Shown one piece after another: positions 62,682-64,000 of a DNA stretch of 64,000 nt. Source of the stretch: Bacteroidota bacterium. GTDB taxonomy: Bacteria; Bacteroidota; Bacteroidia; AKYH767-A; OLB10. Each line of letters begins with the position of its first letter. Within the stretch, counting starts at the first letter, position 1. The stretch spans positions 248,001 through 312,000 of the forward strand of contig JADKFV010000002.1 in assembly GCA_016717325.1 (NCBI GenBank). Reading direction: 5' to 3'. The position numbers and the translations under genes were made by a program. Under the pieces are notes generated by a model. The model saw only the letters and a list, made by a program, of their open reading frames with translations, ran no database searches and was not told the origin of the DNA.

Positions 62682-64000
62682 ATGAAGAAAAAAATTCTGT
62701 TCAATGTTGCTTTATTGGCGATAATGGCCACAGCACAAAATGCAAATGCTCAATGGAGCACCGCAGGTAATGTACTTGTTGGTACCGAAAAACTCGGATC
62801 TACAAATGCACAACCGGTAAACATCTTTACCGGAAATTTAAATAGGATGACGATAGCCGCAAATGGAAAAGTGGGAATTGGAACAACTACACCGGTAAAT
62901 AACCTTGATATATTTAGCACCGGAGCCGTAACTTTTGGAATTAGATCAAGCACCGGAGGTGCTACCATGTCGATGGACAAATCTACTATTGCATCAAATG
63001 CTGCATTCGCATATAAATATCTTGGCAACCCAATTTGGAATAGTGGATGCTTGGGTAACAACGACTTCAGTATTCGTAATGTGCTTACAAATAAGTATTC
63101 TCTAATAATACGTGCTACAGATAACATTGGAATAGGACAAAATAATCCTGCTGCACGTTTAGATGTATTGTCTGGAACCGGTGCCGCAGACACTATACCA
63201 GCTATCACTGCAACCACCGGCTATAAAGGGCTGTATGATTTGCCCGCAATAAATGCAATATCGGAACCAAGCGCAGGATATGGCATTGGAGTGGAAGCTG
63301 CAGGTGGATGGATTGGTGCACGCGGTTTTGGTGGTACCACTGGGGTTGTTGGAGTAGGTGGTTCGGTTGGTGTTTTTGGATTTACGTCTGAAACAACTGG
63401 AACACTTAATTTAACTGGGGTTCAAGGAATAGCGGATGGTGGCGATGTATCGGTAGGTGTATATGGTTCATCATCGAATGCCGTAAATAATTATGGTTTG
63501 TATGGTGATCAACAAGACACTGCTGCTGCAGATTATGCCGTAGTTTGTTTGGGCGATTTATTTTATTGGCGCGCATTTGCACCATCCGATGCACGTTTAA
63601 AAAATAATATTCAGCCTTATGCAGGCGCATTGTCAAAAATCGGAATGTTAAATACTTCTACTTACACTTTCGACCATGCAAAATACCCAGGCATGGCTTT
63701 ACCGGGAGGTAAACAAATAGGTTTTATGGCTGATCAACTTGAAAAGGTATTTCCTGAAATGGTAAAAAATTCTGATTTGCCAGCAGGTGCAACACGCGAT
63801 TCAAGAGGTAAATTAACGTATAAAACTATCAAAGATGTAAAAACGGTAAACTACATTAGTTTGATACCTGTACTTGTAAGTGCAGTTAATGAACAACAAG
63901 CCATTATTGAAAATAAAAATGCTGAAATGGCTCAATTGAAAAATGAAATGGCAGAGTTGCGTCAACAGATGAATGAAATAAAGCAGATGGTGCAAACCGC
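62682..64000 (+). CDS. Secreted tail-fibre-like protein with S74 intramolecular chaperone domain, cut by the window edge
   Basis: Open frame of at least 439 codons from ATG 62682 to the end of the window. A signal peptide (ILFNVALLAIMATAQNANAQ) is followed by short repeats typical of fibre proteins (GKVGIGTTTPVNNLDIF, NIGIGQNNPAARLDVLSG) and a Gly-rich middle (GVVGVGGSVGVFGF). Near residue 300 the S74/endosialidase-chaperone domain begins with SDARLKNNIQPYAGAL, in which the Ser-Asp of SDxRLKxNI is the autocleavage site in phage homologues. It continues with QIGFMADQLEKVFPEMV and VNYISLIPVLVSAVNEQQ, then a coiled coil (MAQLKNEMAELRQQMNEIKQM). Non-phage Bacteroidota proteins of this type are common; role unknown, probably a trimeric surface fibre. 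Confidence 0.85.
   Translation, partial: MKKKILFNVALLAIMATAQNANAQWSTAGNVLVGTEKLGSTNAQPVNIFTGNLNRMTIAANGKVGIGTTTPVNNLDIFSTGAVTFGIRSSTGGATMSMDKSTIASNAAFAYKYLGNPIWNSGCLGNNDFSIRNVLTNKYSLIIRATDNIGIGQNNPAARLDVLSGTGAADTIPAITATTGYKGLYDLPAINAISEPSAGYGIGVEAAGGWIGARGFGGTTGVVGVGGSVGVFGFTSETTGTLNLTGVQGIADGGDVSVGVYGSSSNAVNNYGLYGDQQDTAAADYAVVCLGDLFYWRAFAPSDARLKNNIQPYAGALSKIGMLNTSTYTFDHAKYPGMALPGGKQIGFMADQLEKVFPEMVKNSDLPAGATRDSRGKLTYKTIKDVKTVNYISLIPVLVSAVNEQQAIIENKNAEMAQLKNEMAELRQQMNEIKQMVQT

Noticed and set aside
62682..64000. Prophage edge suggested by the tail-fibre-type domain
   Set aside because: The protein has a signal peptide and a host-type promoter, and no phage gene is visible on the left; a tRNA nearby alone is not evidence of integration.

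Overview
The window looks like chromosomal DNA of a member of the Bacteroidota, probably from the Chitinophagia/Sphingobacteriia side; I cannot name a genus. Reasons: AT-rich DNA; several Bacteroidota-type promoters (TAnnTTTG at -7, two with a TTTG box 18-19 nt upstream); a TonB-dependent receptor paired with a DUF4249 lipoprotein; and many proteins with type IX secretion (T9SS) signals, SprB repeats and PorP/SprF and OmpA/PD40 partners.

Layout. 1-1.8 kb: 5'-truncated RHS protein running off the left edge. 2.0-7.8 kb: TonB receptor + DUF4249 lipoprotein, a secreted protein of unknown function, and thioredoxin reductase. 7.8-8.6 kb: gene-free, repeat-rich spacer. 8.6-14.4 kb, all minus strand: fatty-acid desaturase, msrB-msrA, DoxX-like + YHS-domain proteins, trmN6, NUDIX hydrolase, sterol-desaturase family protein. 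14.6-19.5 kb: sugar cluster (GH31 glycosidase, FucP-type transporter, galactokinase). 19.6-30.2 kb: secreted and T9SS proteins, two of them broken by many frameshifts. 30.3-35.4 kb: DUF4199 protein, Wzz-like protein and O-antigen ligase, lpxD, clpS, PepSY-like protein. 35.6-39.0 kb: an 1104-aa T9SS type A cargo protein. 39.2-62.2 kb: the dominant feature, a 20-kb gene for a SprB-like surface adhesin (about 6,690 aa and about 84 repeats once three single-base frameshifts are bridged), followed at once by a PorP/SprF-family protein and a TPR/PD40/OmpA lipoprotein. 62.4-64 kb: tRNA-His and an S74 (endosialidase-chaperone) protein cut by the right edge.

How it fits together. The adhesin ends in a type B (CHU_C / gliding-motility) sorting domain, and such proteins are known to need a PorP/SprF partner; the gene order adhesin-SprF-OmpA therefore reads as one export-and-anchoring operon. 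The adhesin contains a nearly homogeneous array of 33 units of 228 bp, a sharp switch to a second family of 9 units, and a short GC-rich insertion. A tract of ten 7-bp repeats lies where it could switch the reading frame of another T9SS protein.

Caution on sequence quality. Many conserved genes (desaturase, NUDIX, GH31, Wzz, the adhesin at three places, two T9SS genes) are interrupted by single-base indels. So many in unrelated genes points to residual indel errors in the assembly at least as much as to real gene decay, so I describe the single-indel genes as reconstructed reading frames.
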